Assembly (NCBI RefSeq): GCF_900327275.1
Contig: NZ_LS398548.1
Coordinates: 558,001 to 622,000, forward strand
Direction: 5' to 3'
DNA: 64,000 nt
Source: Orientia tsutsugamushi
GTDB taxonomy: Bacteria > Pseudomonadota > Alphaproteobacteria > Rickettsiales > Rickettsiaceae
The notes beneath the pieces were generated by a model. It saw nothing but the letters and a program-made list of their open reading frames with translations. It searched no databases and was not told the origin of the DNA. Every line of letters begins with the position of its first letter. Position 1 is the stretch's first letter. Positions 40,586-50,134 of the stretch are shown in pieces. The translations under genes were made by a program, and so were the position numbers.

Positions 40586-41032
40586 TTAGCTCTCAACTAT
40601 TTCCAAACCCATTGATTCAGCAGACCCTTTGATAATCTTAGTTGCAGCTGCCAAATCATTAGCATTGAGGTCATTCATTTTTATTTTTGCAATTTCTTCA
40701 CATTGAGATACAGTAATCTTAGCAACATAAGGATCTTTCTTAGGAGCAGCAGAACCTTTATCAATATTAGCATATTGCTTTAAATAATAAGATACTGGAG
40801 GAATCTTAATAACAAAAGTAAAACTTTTATTTTCATAAGCAGTAATTTCTACAGGAACTGGAATACCAGACTCCATTGATTGAGTACTAGCATTAAAAGC
40901 TTTGCAAAACTCCATAATATTCAACCCTCTTTGCCCTAAAGCTGGACCTATAGGTGGCGAAGGATTGGCTTTACCTGCTGGTATAACAAGCTTTATTAAA
41001 CCTATAGCCTTACTAGTTACCTTCTTTTTCAT
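40586..41032 (-). CDS. rplK: 50S ribosomal protein L11
   Basis: 148 residues; binds the GTPase-associated centre of 23S rRNA. Family features are [20 protein letters not shown], the FCKAFNA segment and the C-terminal [19 protein letters not shown]. It lies between nusG and rplA in the standard order. Confidence 0.97.
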   Translation of the reverse strand: MKKKVTSKAIGLIKLVIPAGKANPSPPIGPALGQRGLNIMEFCKAFNASTQSMESGIPVPVEITAYENKSFTFVIKIPPVSYYLKQYANIDKGSAAPKKDPYVAKITVSQCEEIAKIKMNDLNANDLAAATKIIKGSAESMGLEIVES

Positions 41033-41071
41033 CTTTATTTAGCCTAAATTAACAAAATTTATTTTTAAAAT

Positions 41072-41608
41072 TTAATCATTTTTCAACTTTTCCACTTGAG
41101 AAAAATCAACAGTTAACTCAGTAGAACGCTGAAATATACTTATTGAAAGTTTTAAAATCTTTTTTGCATAATCAACTTCTTCAATTCTGCCAACAAAAGT
41201 TTCAAAAGGGCCATCATTAACTCTTACCTCCTCTCCAATTTGATATTTCTCTAAAAAGGAAGGATCTTGAGCTTTATTTTCTAATTGAACCATCATCTCT
41301 TGTACTTCTTTTTCAGTAACTTGTACTATCTTACTTTCATTCCCTGGAAAACGATTCAGCTTTACTACTTTTTGCATAAAGTCTTTTACCTGATCAATCA
41401 TATCCATCTTAATTAAGATATAACCTGGCATTGTCTTCTTATTAACATTAATAGCTTTTCCTCTTTTCATTTTCACTACTTGTATACCAGGTATAATTAT
41501 CTCTTCAAAACAATGAGCAATCCCCTTCTTGGCAGCTTTTTCTAAAATAGTTTGCTTAATGCTACTCTCTGAACCAGATGTACGAATTATATACCATTGA
41601 TATGCCAC
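41072..41608 (-). CDS. nusG: Transcription elongation/antitermination factor NusG
   Basis: About 178 residues. The NGN domain begins with AYQWYIIRTSGSESSIKQTI and has MPGYILIKMDM, and the KOW motif is GEEVRVNDGPFETFVGRIEE. NusG binds RNA polymerase and couples it to Rho or to ribosomal protein S10. A TTG at 41626 would add six residues, but the GTG at 41608 has GGTAAGG eight bases upstream and gives the usual N-terminus. It follows secE on the same strand. Confidence 0.94.
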   Translation of the reverse strand: MAYQWYIIRTSGSESSIKQTILEKAAKKGIAHCFEEIIIPGIQVVKMKRGKAINVNKKTMPGYILIKMDMIDQVKDFMQKVVKLNRFPGNESKIVQVTEKEVQEMMVQLENKAQDPSFLEKYQIGEEVRVNDGPFETFVGRIEEVDYAKKILKLSISIFQRSTELTVDFSQVEKLKND

Positions 41609-41649
41609 AATTTTTACCTTACCCAATAATCTTTTTTAGTAGCTATAAT

Positions 41650-41850
41650 TTACTTCCCTATATTCAGTAATAGTTGCACAACATTATAGATACCATAATC
41701 AAGTATTACGCACAGTATACTAAATAAACCTACAGCTACTAAAACAACTAATACAGACATCCAAACTTCTCTAATATCCACCCATACTACTCTCATAGCT
41801 TCACTTTTTACCTGTTTACAAAACTCAATCATTCTTTTTACTTTCAACAT
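41650..41850 (-). CDS. secE: Preprotein translocase subunit SecE
   Basis: About 66 residues with a short amphipathic segment (FCKQVKSEAMRVVWVDIREV) followed by one membrane helix (SVLVVLVAVGLFSILCVILD). This is the minimal one-helix SecE that clamps SecY. It lies in its canonical position before nusG. The start is uncertain: a TTG at 41859 and ATGs at 41850 and 41829 are all in frame. Confidence 0.92.
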   Translation of the reverse strand: MLKVKRMIEFCKQVKSEAMRVVWVDIREVWMSVLVVLVAVGLFSILCVILDYGIYNVVQLLLNIGK

Positions 41851-41911
41851 CTCTTTCAAAAAAATATCTTAACTTAATATTACACTCATTGAACTCTATT
41901 TTATATAGAAG

Positions 41912-41986
41912 TGGCAGGAGAGACAGGACTTGAACCCGCAACACCCGGTTTTGGAGACCGGTGCTCTACCATTGAGCTACACTCCT
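41912..41986 (-). tRNA. tRNA-Trp (CCA)
   Basis: A cloverleaf on the minus strand from AGGAGTGTAGCTCAATGG to the encoded GCCA end. The anticodon stem-loop CCGGTCTCCAAAACCGG gives anticodon CCA. It lies between tuf and secE, a position conserved in many bacteria. Confidence 0.97.
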
Positions 41987-42104
41987 AATTAAATAAAATC
42001 ATATAATAACACCAAGAAATAGAGCCCAATTCTATAACCTTTTTTTGATAAGAAAAAAAATATAGTTAACATTATGCAACAAATTAAATCAATCTCTATC
42101 TTAC

Positions 42105-43289
42105 TTATTTTATAATTTTAGAGACTTTGCCAGCACCAACAGTTTTACCTCCTTCACGAATAGCAAAAGACAACCCTTGATCCATAGCAATAGGCGCTAC
42201 TAAATTAACACTTAGTGTAGCATGATCCCCAGGCATCACCATCTCTTTTCCAGATAATAACGCTATCTCACCAGTAACATCTGTTGTTCTACAATAAAAC
42301 TGAGGCCTATAATTTTGAAAAAACGGAGTATGCCTACCACCTTCTTCTTTAGTTAAAACATAAACCTCAGCTTCAAAACTAGAATGCGGAGTAATAGTTC
42401 CAGGCTTAGCTAAAACCTGCCCCCTTTCTACATCTTCACGCTTTATCCCACGTAATAATATACCTACATTATCTCCAGCCTGCCCTTGCTCTAACTCCTT
42501 CTTAAACATCTCAACACCAGTACATATCGTCTTCTGAGTACTACGCAATCCAACTATTTCTACTTCATCACCAACTTTAATAACCCCCCTCTCAATTCTT
42601 CCTGTAACTACTGTACCACGACCCAATATTGAGAACACATCCTCTATCGGCATTAAAAACGGCTGATCTAAAACTCTAGTAGGCTGTGGTATGTAATCGT
42701 CTATGGCATCCATTAATTCTAATATACCTTTCTTAGCATTAGAATCACCATTTATCGCTTTTAAAGCTGAACATCTAATTATAGGAACAGTATCACCTGG
42801 AAAATCGTATTTCGTCAACAATTCCCTTACTTCCATCTCAATTAATTCCAACAATTCTGGATCAGCTTGATCTATCTTATTTATACAAACTATAATACTT
42901 GGCACTCCAACTTGCTTTGCCAATAACACATGCTCCCTTGTTTGAGGCATAACACCATCAACACCAGATACAACTAATATCAAGCCATCAGTTTGAGATG
43001 CTCCAGTGATCATATTTTTAATATAATCAACATGCCCAGGACAATCTACAAGCGCATAATGTCTCTTCTTACTTATAAACTCTACATGAGCAGTCTGTAT
43101 TGTAATCCCTCTAGCTCTTTCTTCTGGTGCAGAATCAATTTCATCATAATTCTTCACCTTTACAGCACCATCACTTAACTCTGACGATACTATAGTTATT
43201 GCTGTTGCTAGTGATGTTTTTCCATGATCAACATGCCCTATTGTTCCTATATTACAATGCGGCTTATCTCTATTAAATGCTACTGCCAT
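42105..43289 (-). CDS. tuf: Elongation factor Tu
   Basis: 394 residues, full length. GTPase motifs are [10 protein letters not shown] (P-loop), [12 protein letters not shown] (switch II) and NKID, and the domain 2 signature [13 protein letters not shown] is present. EF-Tu delivers aminoacyl-tRNA to the ribosome. It heads the tuf, tRNA-Trp, secE, nusG ribosomal block. Only one tuf copy is seen in the window. Confidence 0.98.
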   Translation of the reverse strand: MAVAFNRDKPHCNIGTIGHVDHGKTSLATAITIVSSELSDGAVKVKNYDEIDSAPEERARGITIQTAHVEFISKKRHYALVDCPGHVDYIKNMITGASQTDGLILVVSGVDGVMPQTREHVLLAKQVGVPSIIVCINKIDQADPELLELIEMEVRELLTKYDFPGDTVPIIRCSALKAINGDSNAKKGILELMDAIDDYIPQPTRVLDQPFLMPIEDVFSILGRGTVVTGRIERGVIKVGDEVEIVGLRSTQKTICTGVEMFKKELEQGQAGDNVGILLRGIKREDVERGQVLAKPGTITPHSSFEAEVYVLTKEEGGRHTPFFQNYRPQFYCRTTDVTGEIALLSGKEMVMPGDHATLSVNLVAPIAMDQGLSFAIREGGKTVGAGKVSKIIK

Positions 43290-43462
43290 AATCTTTTATA
43301 ATTTATAATTACTCCATTGTAAATAATTTTTCTATTAAACTTTATATTATCTTAGAAAAACTTAAACTTAACTACTAAATACAAATACTAAATATTTGCT
43401 ATAATTGCAAGAATTAATTTTATATTACATTAATTAACATATAATTCTTCAACTAATTTTTT

Positions 43463-44227
43463 TTATTGACTATTAGTTATCACATTCTTTAACAAAAGTT
43501 TTTTTCTCTCAACAATTAAAGATTCAACTAAATTATTCAACTCTCGAATAGCAAGCATCTTATAATCTTTATATTCAATAACAGGCCCTAGTATAATCTT
43601 TATTATTCCTGGCTTAATTAACAAACTCCTTGCAGGCCAGAACACTCCAGCATTATGGGTCATCAATACAATAGGCACTTTAGATAAACTAGCTAATTTC
43701 ACACCACTAGGCTTAAATTTTTTATCTACATCTATCGGCACTCGCGCTGACTCAGGAAACATTATCATCCATAAGCCATCTTTAATCTTTTGCTGCCCAA
43801 TAGTTAAAATTTTTCTTACAGACCAAAAATCATTTCTATTAACATGAACTGGATCCATTAATCTTAATCCCCAACCAAATACTGGAATATTGAATAACTC
43901 ACGCTTCACTACCCAACTTTGCATAGGAAACAACAGTAATACTACAGCATTCTCCCAAAAAGATTGATGATTAGATAACACCACTGCCGGTCCTAATGGC
44001 AACTTAGCATCATACCTAACTTGAAAATTTAGCCCACAAATTATTTTTAAAAGATTAATAAAAATCTTCACATATAACTTAGCTATAAAATACTTCACCT
44101 TATAATTATTTCTTGAACATAATAGTACAACAAACATAACAGGCAAAAATGCAACACTAACAATGGATATCATTATAAAAAACAAGCCAGTACGTAAATA
44201 AACCATAAAACTGCATTTTAGCTTCAT
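43463..44227 (-). CDS. 1-acyl-sn-glycerol-3-phosphate acyltransferase-like protein
   Basis: 254 residues of the PlsC/lysophospholipid acyltransferase family, which makes phosphatidic acid at the inner membrane. An N-terminal hydrophobic helix (TGLFFIMISIVSVAFLPVMF) anchors it. The catalytic box is NHQSFWEN, an H-X4-E form usual in alphaproteobacteria rather than H-X4-D. The second motif reads MFPESARVP where most members have FPEGTR, a notable change in the substrate-phosphate-binding site. It is transcribed on its own. Confidence 0.88.
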   Translation of the reverse strand: MKLKCSFMVYLRTGLFFIMISIVSVAFLPVMFVVLLCSRNNYKVKYFIAKLYVKIFINLLKIICGLNFQVRYDAKLPLGPAVVLSNHQSFWENAVVLLLFPMQSWVVKRELFNIPVFGWGLRLMDPVHVNRNDFWSVRKILTIGQQKIKDGLWMIMFPESARVPIDVDKKFKPSGVKLASLSKVPIVLMTHNAGVFWPARSLLIKPGIIKIILGPVIEYKDYKMLAIRELNNLVESLIVERKKLLLKNVITNSQ

Positions 44228-44391
44228 AAAGTAATTACCATAACACTTAAACTATTCTATAATATCGAACCTTAATTCTACAATCTTACTTCTTCATTAC
44301 AAAATTTAAATATTTCGTGATTTTCTTAATCTAGCAATCAATCATCTTTCCCAAACATCCACAAAAATATCAACTAAAAAATCATTTAAAG

Positions 44392-45003
44392 TCATAACAA
44401 ATCATGAGATTGTCTAGCCTTAAATGCTGCCAACAAAGTACCTTCATCTAAATAATCTAACTCACCACCTAACGGAATTCCGGAAGCCAATTTTGAGATT
44501 TTTAAATTTTCATCTTTCAAATAATCAATAACAAAAAAAGCAGTCATTTGCCCATCTATTGTTGAGTTAGTAGCTAAAATTATTTCTTGTACTTTATACT
44601 CACGAATACGATTCAATAACTTAGGTAATTTTAGGCTATTAATAGCATCGTTACCGCTAACAGCAGATAATGTTTTCCCTAAAACATGATACCAGCCTTT
44701 AAAAACCTTACTACGTTCTAAAGCCCAAAGATCTGCTACAGACTCAACTATAGCTATGATTGATGAATCACGCTCAGAATGTCTGCAAATATTACAAATA
44801 GAAACTACATCTAAATTTCCACAATAATCACATTCCATAATATTATTTAACACAGAAGTTAATTGATTATTAAGATTTTTAATTCTAACTTCCTTATCTT
44901 GCATTAAATAAAGCACTATCCTCCTAGCAGAGCGGTTACCTAATCCAGGCAACTGAGCAAAAGAAAATATTAATTCCTCTATTATATTAGAATCTTTATG
45001 CAT
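44392..45003 (-). CDS. recR: Recombination mediator RecR
   Basis: 203 residues. The helix-hairpin-helix start (QLPGLGNRSARRIVLYLM), a four-Cys zinc finger (CDYCGNLDVVSICNIC) and a Toprim domain (IIAIVESVADLWALE) are all present in order. With RecO it loads RecA at single-strand gaps. The gene is complete and alone. Confidence 0.96.
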   Translation of the reverse strand: MHKDSNIIEELIFSFAQLPGLGNRSARRIVLYLMQDKEVRIKNLNNQLTSVLNNIMECDYCGNLDVVSICNICRHSERDSSIIAIVESVADLWALERSKVFKGWYHVLGKTLSAVSGNDAINSLKLPKLLNRIREYKVQEIILATNSTIDGQMTAFFVIDYLKDENLKISKLASGIPLGGELDYLDEGTLLAAFKARQSHDLL

Positions 45004-45091
45004 TACAATAATCTTTTACGCTTTTAGCTTTTATACTCTTCCTTCACCTTACTATACTCTTGCTTCTTAAGAAACACCTTATGAAGTTATC

Positions 45092-45628
45092 TTAATCAAT
45101 TTTCTTTTGATGCTTTAGCAAAAACGGCAATTGCGTCAAGAAAAACAACACTGTCAAAGGAAAAACTCCAAATACCTTAAAGGCAACCCAAAAAGCCTCA
45201 GAATAACAACGCCATGTAACTTCATTTATTACAGCCATAAAAATAAGATAGAAAGCAGATCGCAGTGAAAAAGTTAACCAATGCCGATCATCCATTTGAA
45301 ATAATTGTGAGAATACTGGCTTTAGTAAAGGCAATTTTTTTAAGTAGCCAATATATAATATCAATGCCAATATTATGTATAATATTGTTGGCTTCATTTT
45401 AATATATTTAAAATCATTTAACCATATCGAAATTATACCTGAAACAAGCAACACACCTCCTGAAATTAATAGCGGCAATGAAACTTGTTTATAAATAATA
45501 TAGCTAATAAGCAGTGATATACATGTTGACACCATAATACATAAAGTTGCCATACCCATATCACTACCAATGTTATAAGTCACAAAAAAAACTATGACAG
45601 GACCAGATTCTAATAAAATCTTTAACAT
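45092..45628 (-). CDS. yciB: Septation protein A family inner-membrane protein
   Basis: 178 residues with five to six hydrophobic helices. The motif LKILLESGPVIVFFVTYNIG at the start and WLTFSLRSAFYLIFMAVINE are characteristic of YciB/IspZ, an inner-membrane protein linked in other bacteria to cell division and envelope synthesis. It starts three bases after the FTR1 gene on the same strand, so the two are probably co-transcribed. Confidence 0.93.
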   Translation of the reverse strand: MLKILLESGPVIVFFVTYNIGSDMGMATLCIMVSTCISLLISYIIYKQVSLPLLISGGVLLVSGIISIWLNDFKYIKMKPTILYIILALILYIGYLKKLPLLKPVFSQLFQMDDRHWLTFSLRSAFYLIFMAVINEVTWRCYSEAFWVAFKVFGVFPLTVLFFLTQLPFLLKHQKKID

Positions 45629-45631
45629 TTT

Positions 45632-46471
45632 TTATTTTTTCCACTTTTTTTGAAATTGATTTAGATTATCCATTGAACAGCAATAATGCAGCATATATAA
45701 CCCTAACAAAGTTGAAATATAAAATATAACTTGTAGTGTATTTGGAGTAGCAGTATATCCAATTAACACTTTTAAAAATCTACCGAAAAAACTGCCATCT
45801 AATACTAACCATGAAGAATCCCATAAAACTTCTGAACAGCTTGTAATTATGCCAGATGATGTCATAATAGCAGCTGCGTCCGAGGACATAGCTGCTGCTA
45901 TAAAAATTAATACTCCAAGAGATACTTTAAACAAATATTTTGGCGCAATAATTATCAAACCATTATATAAACCATATCCTATTAATACTGCGCTTATACC
46001 ACCCATCATACCACCTATTAAATAATTAGTAATACATACCATCTTATCAGTTGCAATAATACCACCAAGAAAAAGCACTATCTCAACCCCTTCACGCACA
46101 ACAGTAGCAGCAACCATTAATGATATCGCCAATTTTGATTTAATTCCAACTTGAATACCATTTTGCAAATCACTAAATCGCTGTTTTAGTTCATTATTAT
46201 AGTTCATCACCCTAACAATTGTATATGCAACCATAGCTATAGCTATGAAAATTATTGCAAGAGAAAAAAATTCCGCTCCTAACCCATCAAACATAAGTGA
46301 TATTTTAGCAAAAATCAAAGCAACTAATATAGATATAATACTACCAATGACAATTCCTAAAATAATATAATTTCGAGAATTTATTATACTTCTAGTAGCA
46401 ATGCTAATAATACCAATAAAAATTGAAATCTCTAGCATTTCTCGAAAAACTATTATTGATACTTTAGCCAT
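45632..46471 (-). CDS. FTR1-family iron permease
   Basis: 279 residues, about seven membrane helices. The two iron-binding REXXE motifs are REMLEI near residue 10 and REGVEI near residue 126, as in EfeU/FTR1 high-affinity iron permeases. A small cupredoxin-like exported protein is encoded 28 bases upstream, consistent with a reduced iron-uptake pair. No EfeB-type peroxidase is in the window. Whether it moves ferrous or ferric iron cannot be read from the sequence. Confidence 0.92.
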   Translation of the reverse strand: MAKVSIIVFREMLEISIFIGIISIATRSIINSRNYIILGIVIGSIISILVALIFAKISLMFDGLGAEFFSLAIIFIAIAMVAYTIVRVMNYNNELKQRFSDLQNGIQVGIKSKLAISLMVAATVVREGVEIVLFLGGIIATDKMVCITNYLIGGMMGGISAVLIGYGLYNGLIIIAPKYLFKVSLGVLIFIAAAMSSDAAAIMTSSGIITSCSEVLWDSSWLVLDGSFFGRFLKVLIGYTATPNTLQVIFYISTLLGLYMLHYCCSMDNLNQFQKKWKK

Positions 46472-46499
46472 AACTTATGTGTTGTTTGATTTACTTGTT

Positions 46500-46865
46500 T
46501 CACTCTACAATAATTACTCCTTGAGCAGTTTCTTCATTAAATTCTCCGAAAAACTTATAACTACCTTGCTTAAGAGGCGGCAATATTATTTTTACTGTAC
46601 TATGAGCAGGAATAATTTTTTCTCTCTTTAAATCTCGGCTTTCGAACTCTTCAACAGAGTCATCAAGATTTTCTATGATTAATTCTATTCTCTTATTAGC
46701 ATGTACATGTATTTCGCTAGGCTCAAATTTATGATCTTTTATTACCAATTTACACAGCTCAGAATCACTATCTGAACGCCAAGATGCTAAAGTTAGCAAT
46801 ACAAGCAATAAATATACACCTATCGATAACTTAGCAAACCAATTTTTTACACCAGCATTATTCAT
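46500..46865 (-). CDS. Cupredoxin-fold periplasmic protein, likely iron-uptake partner
   Basis: 121 residues. One N-terminal membrane helix or signal (LSIGVYLLLVLLTLASW) is followed by a small beta-sandwich reading IKDHKFEPSEIHVHANKRIE, IIENLDDSVEEFES and ILPPLKQGSYKFFGEFNEET. This is the cupredoxin-1/EfeO N-terminal type domain. The classic Cys/Met copper ligands of blue-copper proteins are not evident, so metal handling may use acidic residues and His. Adjacency to the FTR1 permease is the main evidence for its role. Confidence 0.8.
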   Translation of the reverse strand: MNNAGVKNWFAKLSIGVYLLLVLLTLASWRSDSDSELCKLVIKDHKFEPSEIHVHANKRIELIIENLDDSVEEFESRDLKREKIIPAHSTVKIILPPLKQGSYKFFGEFNEETAQGVIIVE

Positions 46866-47230
46866 TTTAAAACAATTTAAAATTATAGAAACATAATACT
46901 ACAGCTAAAAAATCAAAATCCAATATTTATTATAATCACTTTCCAATATTTGGAAATTATTATAATGCTATCTACTGTTTACTTTGTATAATTTTCTTAG
47001 GACAAGTTAAGAAAAACTTAAGCCCTATAATAGATGCAATAATATCAATTCTATCTTTGACATACAACAATTTTTATTAATAAATCTTGACACTATACAA
47101 AATTTATCTCATTTTCCATTAAAGCTCATTAAAGTTTACTGTATACTGTTTTTAGTATTATAATAAAGTTTATTAAATAGTTTTAAATAATTCGATATCA
47201 AAACATAAGTGAATTTCATTTAAGCTATGC
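46866..47230. other. Intergenic stretch upstream of tRNA-Lys
   Basis: About 365 bases with no frame. It separates the divergent cupredoxin and tRNA-Lys genes. One sigma-70-like site at 47135-47164 could serve the tRNA. Confidence 0.5.
47135..47164 (+). promoter_or_regulatory. Sigma-70-like promoter candidate before tRNA-Lys
   Basis: TTTACT and TATAAT are separated by 18 bases, with the first base of the tRNA about 65 bases downstream. AT-rich DNA yields many chance matches, so this is only a candidate. Confidence 0.35.
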
Positions 47231-47306
47231 GAGCCTGTAGCTCAGCTGGTAGAGCACTTGACTTTTAATCAAGGTGTCCCGGGTTCGAATCCCGGCAGGC
47301 TCACCA
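47231..47306 (+). tRNA. tRNA-Lys (TTT)
   Basis: A cloverleaf from GAGCCTGTAGCTCAGCTGG to CAGGCTCACCA. Anticodon stem-loop CTTGACTTTTAATCAAG gives TTT. The acceptor stem pairs perfectly and CCA is encoded. Confidence 0.98.
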
Positions 47307-47329
47307 TTTTAATATATGCATAGAAGTTA

Positions 47330-48562
47330 TTATCCACTATTCCAAGGCTTATAATGCATCGCAGGAGCAAAGAAGTTACCTTGCATATAATTCACATTAA
47401 TATCCATTAAAATTTTTGCAATCTGTCCATTTTCAACAAATTCAGCTACGGTTTCTATTCCACGTCCTGCTGCTGTTTCTACTAAGGTTTTAACTATAGA
47501 TTTATTATAATAATTATCATTAATATCTCGTATAAAGCAACCACCAATCTTAATTATATCTACTTGCAACATCTGCAAGTGCTTAAACGAAAAAAAGCCT
47601 GCTCCAAAATCATCAATTGCAACTTGACAACCTTTATTATGCATTGCTTCAATAAATTCTATAGTTTTAATTACATCATTATTAAAAGCAGTTTCAGTAA
47701 TTTCTATAGTTAATCTATCTGCTACTGGATACGATGATAGCAATTCATCAGCCATTGCTATCAAACTAGAATCTAATACTCCTATATTTGAGATGTTAAC
47801 AGCAAGCGTTAAATCTGGAACAGAACTTAACTCTTTAATAGCAAACTGCAAAACCATCTTATCAATAACATTAATAAAACCATTCTTTTCTGCCAACAAG
47901 ATAAACGGCTCAGCAGAAGTTAACTTATTGGCAGCATCTAGAATTCTCAATAAACACTCATAATATAATATTTTTCCAGTTCTAGACTCCACTATCGGCT
48001 GATAAGCAAACAACAACTTTTCACTCATTTGAGCCTCTTTAAATAGAGCTAATGCCTTAAATTCTTTCTTCAGCCCTGTTGTAAATTCTAAAAAATTAAA
48101 TTCCGAATAGTAACCTAAAAAACTACTATCATCCAAGTAACTCTTTAAATATTTTATCAATAATAACAACTTAGTACCATATTCTGGAAATTTTATACTT
48201 GATATTTTACATTTTAAAAACAATTTATCCTTGTCAAAAGTAACCATTTGTGATTTATAATAAATATCATATGCTATAGTTGAAACTTTACTCCTATCAA
48301 TTTTAGGAAAAACAATGATGAAATAATAGTCCCACTGAAACACATAGTGTTTACTTACATACACTTTACATATAGTTGATAAAATTAGTTTAAACTTCTG
48401 GAATATTTGCTTTAACCTTTTATTTGCTGCTATCAATAGCAAATTATTATAGTTTTGTATCTTAATTAATAGCACAACTCCACCACCATGGTTTATAAAA
48501 TCATCAAATACATTAGTAACCTTTAACCATGGTCGAGTAGAACAAAAATTATGCCTCATCAT
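47330..48562 (-). CDS. EAL-domain protein with degenerate GGDEF-like N-terminus
   Basis: 410 residues. Residues about 1-150 resemble a GGDEF fold that has lost its signature. Residues about 165-405 are an EAL domain with FAYQPIVESRTGKILYYECL, EITETAF, AIDDFGAGFFSFKHLQMLQV and IETVAEFVEN. EAL enzymes hydrolyse cyclic di-GMP. Here the signature reads ECL instead of EAL (the Glu is kept) and the usual KID of the metal site reads KIG, which may lower or abolish catalysis. It could then be a c-di-GMP sensor. No diguanylate cyclase is seen in this window. It stands alone. Confidence 0.88.
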   Translation of the reverse strand: MMRHNFCSTRPWLKVTNVFDDFINHGGGVVLLIKIQNYNNLLLIAANKRLKQIFQKFKLILSTICKVYVSKHYVFQWDYYFIIVFPKIDRSKVSTIAYDIYYKSQMVTFDKDKLFLKCKISSIKFPEYGTKLLLLIKYLKSYLDDSSFLGYYSEFNFLEFTTGLKKEFKALALFKEAQMSEKLLFAYQPIVESRTGKILYYECLLRILDAANKLTSAEPFILLAEKNGFINVIDKMVLQFAIKELSSVPDLTLAVNISNIGVLDSSLIAMADELLSSYPVADRLTIEITETAFNNDVIKTIEFIEAMHNKGCQVAIDDFGAGFFSFKHLQMLQVDIIKIGGCFIRDINDNYYNKSIVKTLVETAAGRGIETVAEFVENGQIAKILMDINVNYMQGNFFAPAMHYKPWNSG

Positions 48563-48747
48563 CTTTCAACTCAATTAACAAAATTTATAATAAAAAAATC
48601 TAAATAACAGTATACTATTTTTAAAAACTATCACTGATAAATAATCAACTACTTTGTAGTATTAGTACTAACTATCTGCTTAGCAATTCTAAACACTTTA
48701 CCAAAACCTCATACACCTTGCTTAGGCTCAAACATAATTAAAACTCA

Positions 48748-49479
48748 TCAACAAAAATTTCGCAAATTTTCAAGAAATAACCTTGCACGATGGGACTTTG
48801 GATTCTTAAAAAAATCTTGTGCAAGCTGACATGCCAGAACCTGCCCCTTATCCATAAAAATTATTCTATCAGCAATAACTTTAGCAAATGCAATATTATG
48901 AGTTACAACTACAATAGTCATACTATGTTTTAACTTAGCAATAGTATTAACTACCTCCATAACCGACTCTGGATCAAGAGCTGAAGTCGGCTCATCAAAT
49001 AACATAACCTCTGGATTCATCATTAGCGCTCTACAAATCGCCACTCTTTGTTTTTGCCCTCCTGAAAGTTTAGAAGGCATATCATTTTTTTTGCTTTCTA
49101 GACCAAATGACAGTAATAATTCATCAGCTTTCATTATTGCATTTTGTGCAGACATTTTAAAAACTATTTGTGCAGCATAAATTAAGTTTTTAAGAACCGT
49201 AAAATGAGGAAACAAGTTAAAATGCTGAAACACAATACCAACTCTAGACAATAATTCCTTTTTATTTGATTGGTTAATTTGTTGCCCATTAATAAAAATC
49301 TCACCACTACTAATATTTTCCAATTGACAAATACACCTTAATATAGTCGACTTACCGCTTCCAGATGGGCCTAAAATAATAGCAGCCTCATTTTTAAAAA
49401 GTTCAAAATTAACATTATAAAGAGCTGAAAATTTATCAAACTTTTTTGAAACATCTTTTAATTTTATTACACTAATCAT
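48748..49479 (-). CDS. glnQ: Amino acid ABC transporter ATP-binding protein, GlnQ-like
   Basis: 243 residues. Walker A is GPSGSGKST, the ABC signature is LSGGQKQRVAICRALM, Walker B is VMLFDEPTSALDP, and the switch His is in VVVTHNIAF. Closest in type to polar amino acid (glutamine) importers. It overlaps the permease gene by eight bases; no periplasmic binding protein gene is adjacent, so that subunit must be encoded elsewhere. Confidence 0.92.
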   Translation of the reverse strand: MISVIKLKDVSKKFDKFSALYNVNFELFKNEAAIILGPSGSGKSTILRCICQLENISSGEIFINGQQINQSNKKELLSRVGIVFQHFNLFPHFTVLKNLIYAAQIVFKMSAQNAIMKADELLLSFGLESKKNDMPSKLSGGQKQRVAICRALMMNPEVMLFDEPTSALDPESVMEVVNTIAKLKHSMTIVVVTHNIAFAKVIADRIIFMDKGQVLACQLAQDFFKNPKSHRARLFLENLRNFC

Positions 49480-50098
49480 ATTTCAACTTTAACTTTTTTT
49501 CTAACAACTGAGCCAAAAAACTTAAAATTAATACTAAAATATAATAACATAATGCAACACTAATCATAGGAGTAAAGAAATCATATGTAGCTTGAGATAA
49601 AATTTTAGCTCTACCCATTAAATCCATACCCCCTAATACTGAAATAATAGATGATTCTTTAAGAAGATTAATAACTTCATTAACTAATGAAGGAATAATT
49701 TTTCTAAGAGCTTGCGGTAAAACAATATCTTTCATAATATAAAAATAAGGTATATTAAGAGCTAATGCAGCTTCAATTTGCCATTTATCCACTGAATTAA
49801 TTCCAGACTTAATAATTTCTGCAACATAAGCACCAGAATTTAATGAAAACACTAATACGCCGGCATAGAACACATTACTTAACTTAAAGGAAAAATATAT
49901 TACATATAACTGTATTATTAACGGAGTACCACGAAAAACTGATATATAAATATTAGCTCCAAATTTTAATAGCTTATATTTAGACATTCTGCTAACTGTT
50001 AATAAAACAGCAATAACAAACCCAAAACAAACAGCACTAAAAGCATATTGCAAAGTAACAGGAATTCCTAACGCAATATTACTAAGCACATGACACAA
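49472..50098 (-). CDS. glnP: Amino acid ABC transporter permease, GlnP-like
   Basis: About 208-220 residues with five or so membrane helices and the EAA-loop region EAALALNIPYFYIMKDIVLP. The N-terminal module GIPVTLQYAFSAVCFGFVIA is that of the HisMQ/GlnP family. The start is unclear: a frame opens with TTG at 50134, but a strong ribosome-binding site (GGGAGG, 50116-50121) lies inside it, so translation probably begins downstream. ATT codons at 50110 and 50107 are well spaced from it, and TTG at 50098 is the first conventional start. Overlaps glnQ. Confidence 0.9.
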   Translation of the reverse strand: MCHVLSNIALGIPVTLQYAFSAVCFGFVIAVLLTVSRMSKYKLLKFGANIYISVFRGTPLIIQLYVIYFSFKLSNVFYAGVLVFSLNSGAYVAEIIKSGINSVDKWQIEAALALNIPYFYIMKDIVLPQALRKIIPSLVNEVINLLKESSIISVLGGMDLMGRAKILSQATYDFFTPMISVALCYYILVLILSFLAQLLEKKLKLKYD

Positions 50099-50134
50099 AG
50101 TTTTAATAATAAAAACCTCCCTTGTTAGTACCAA

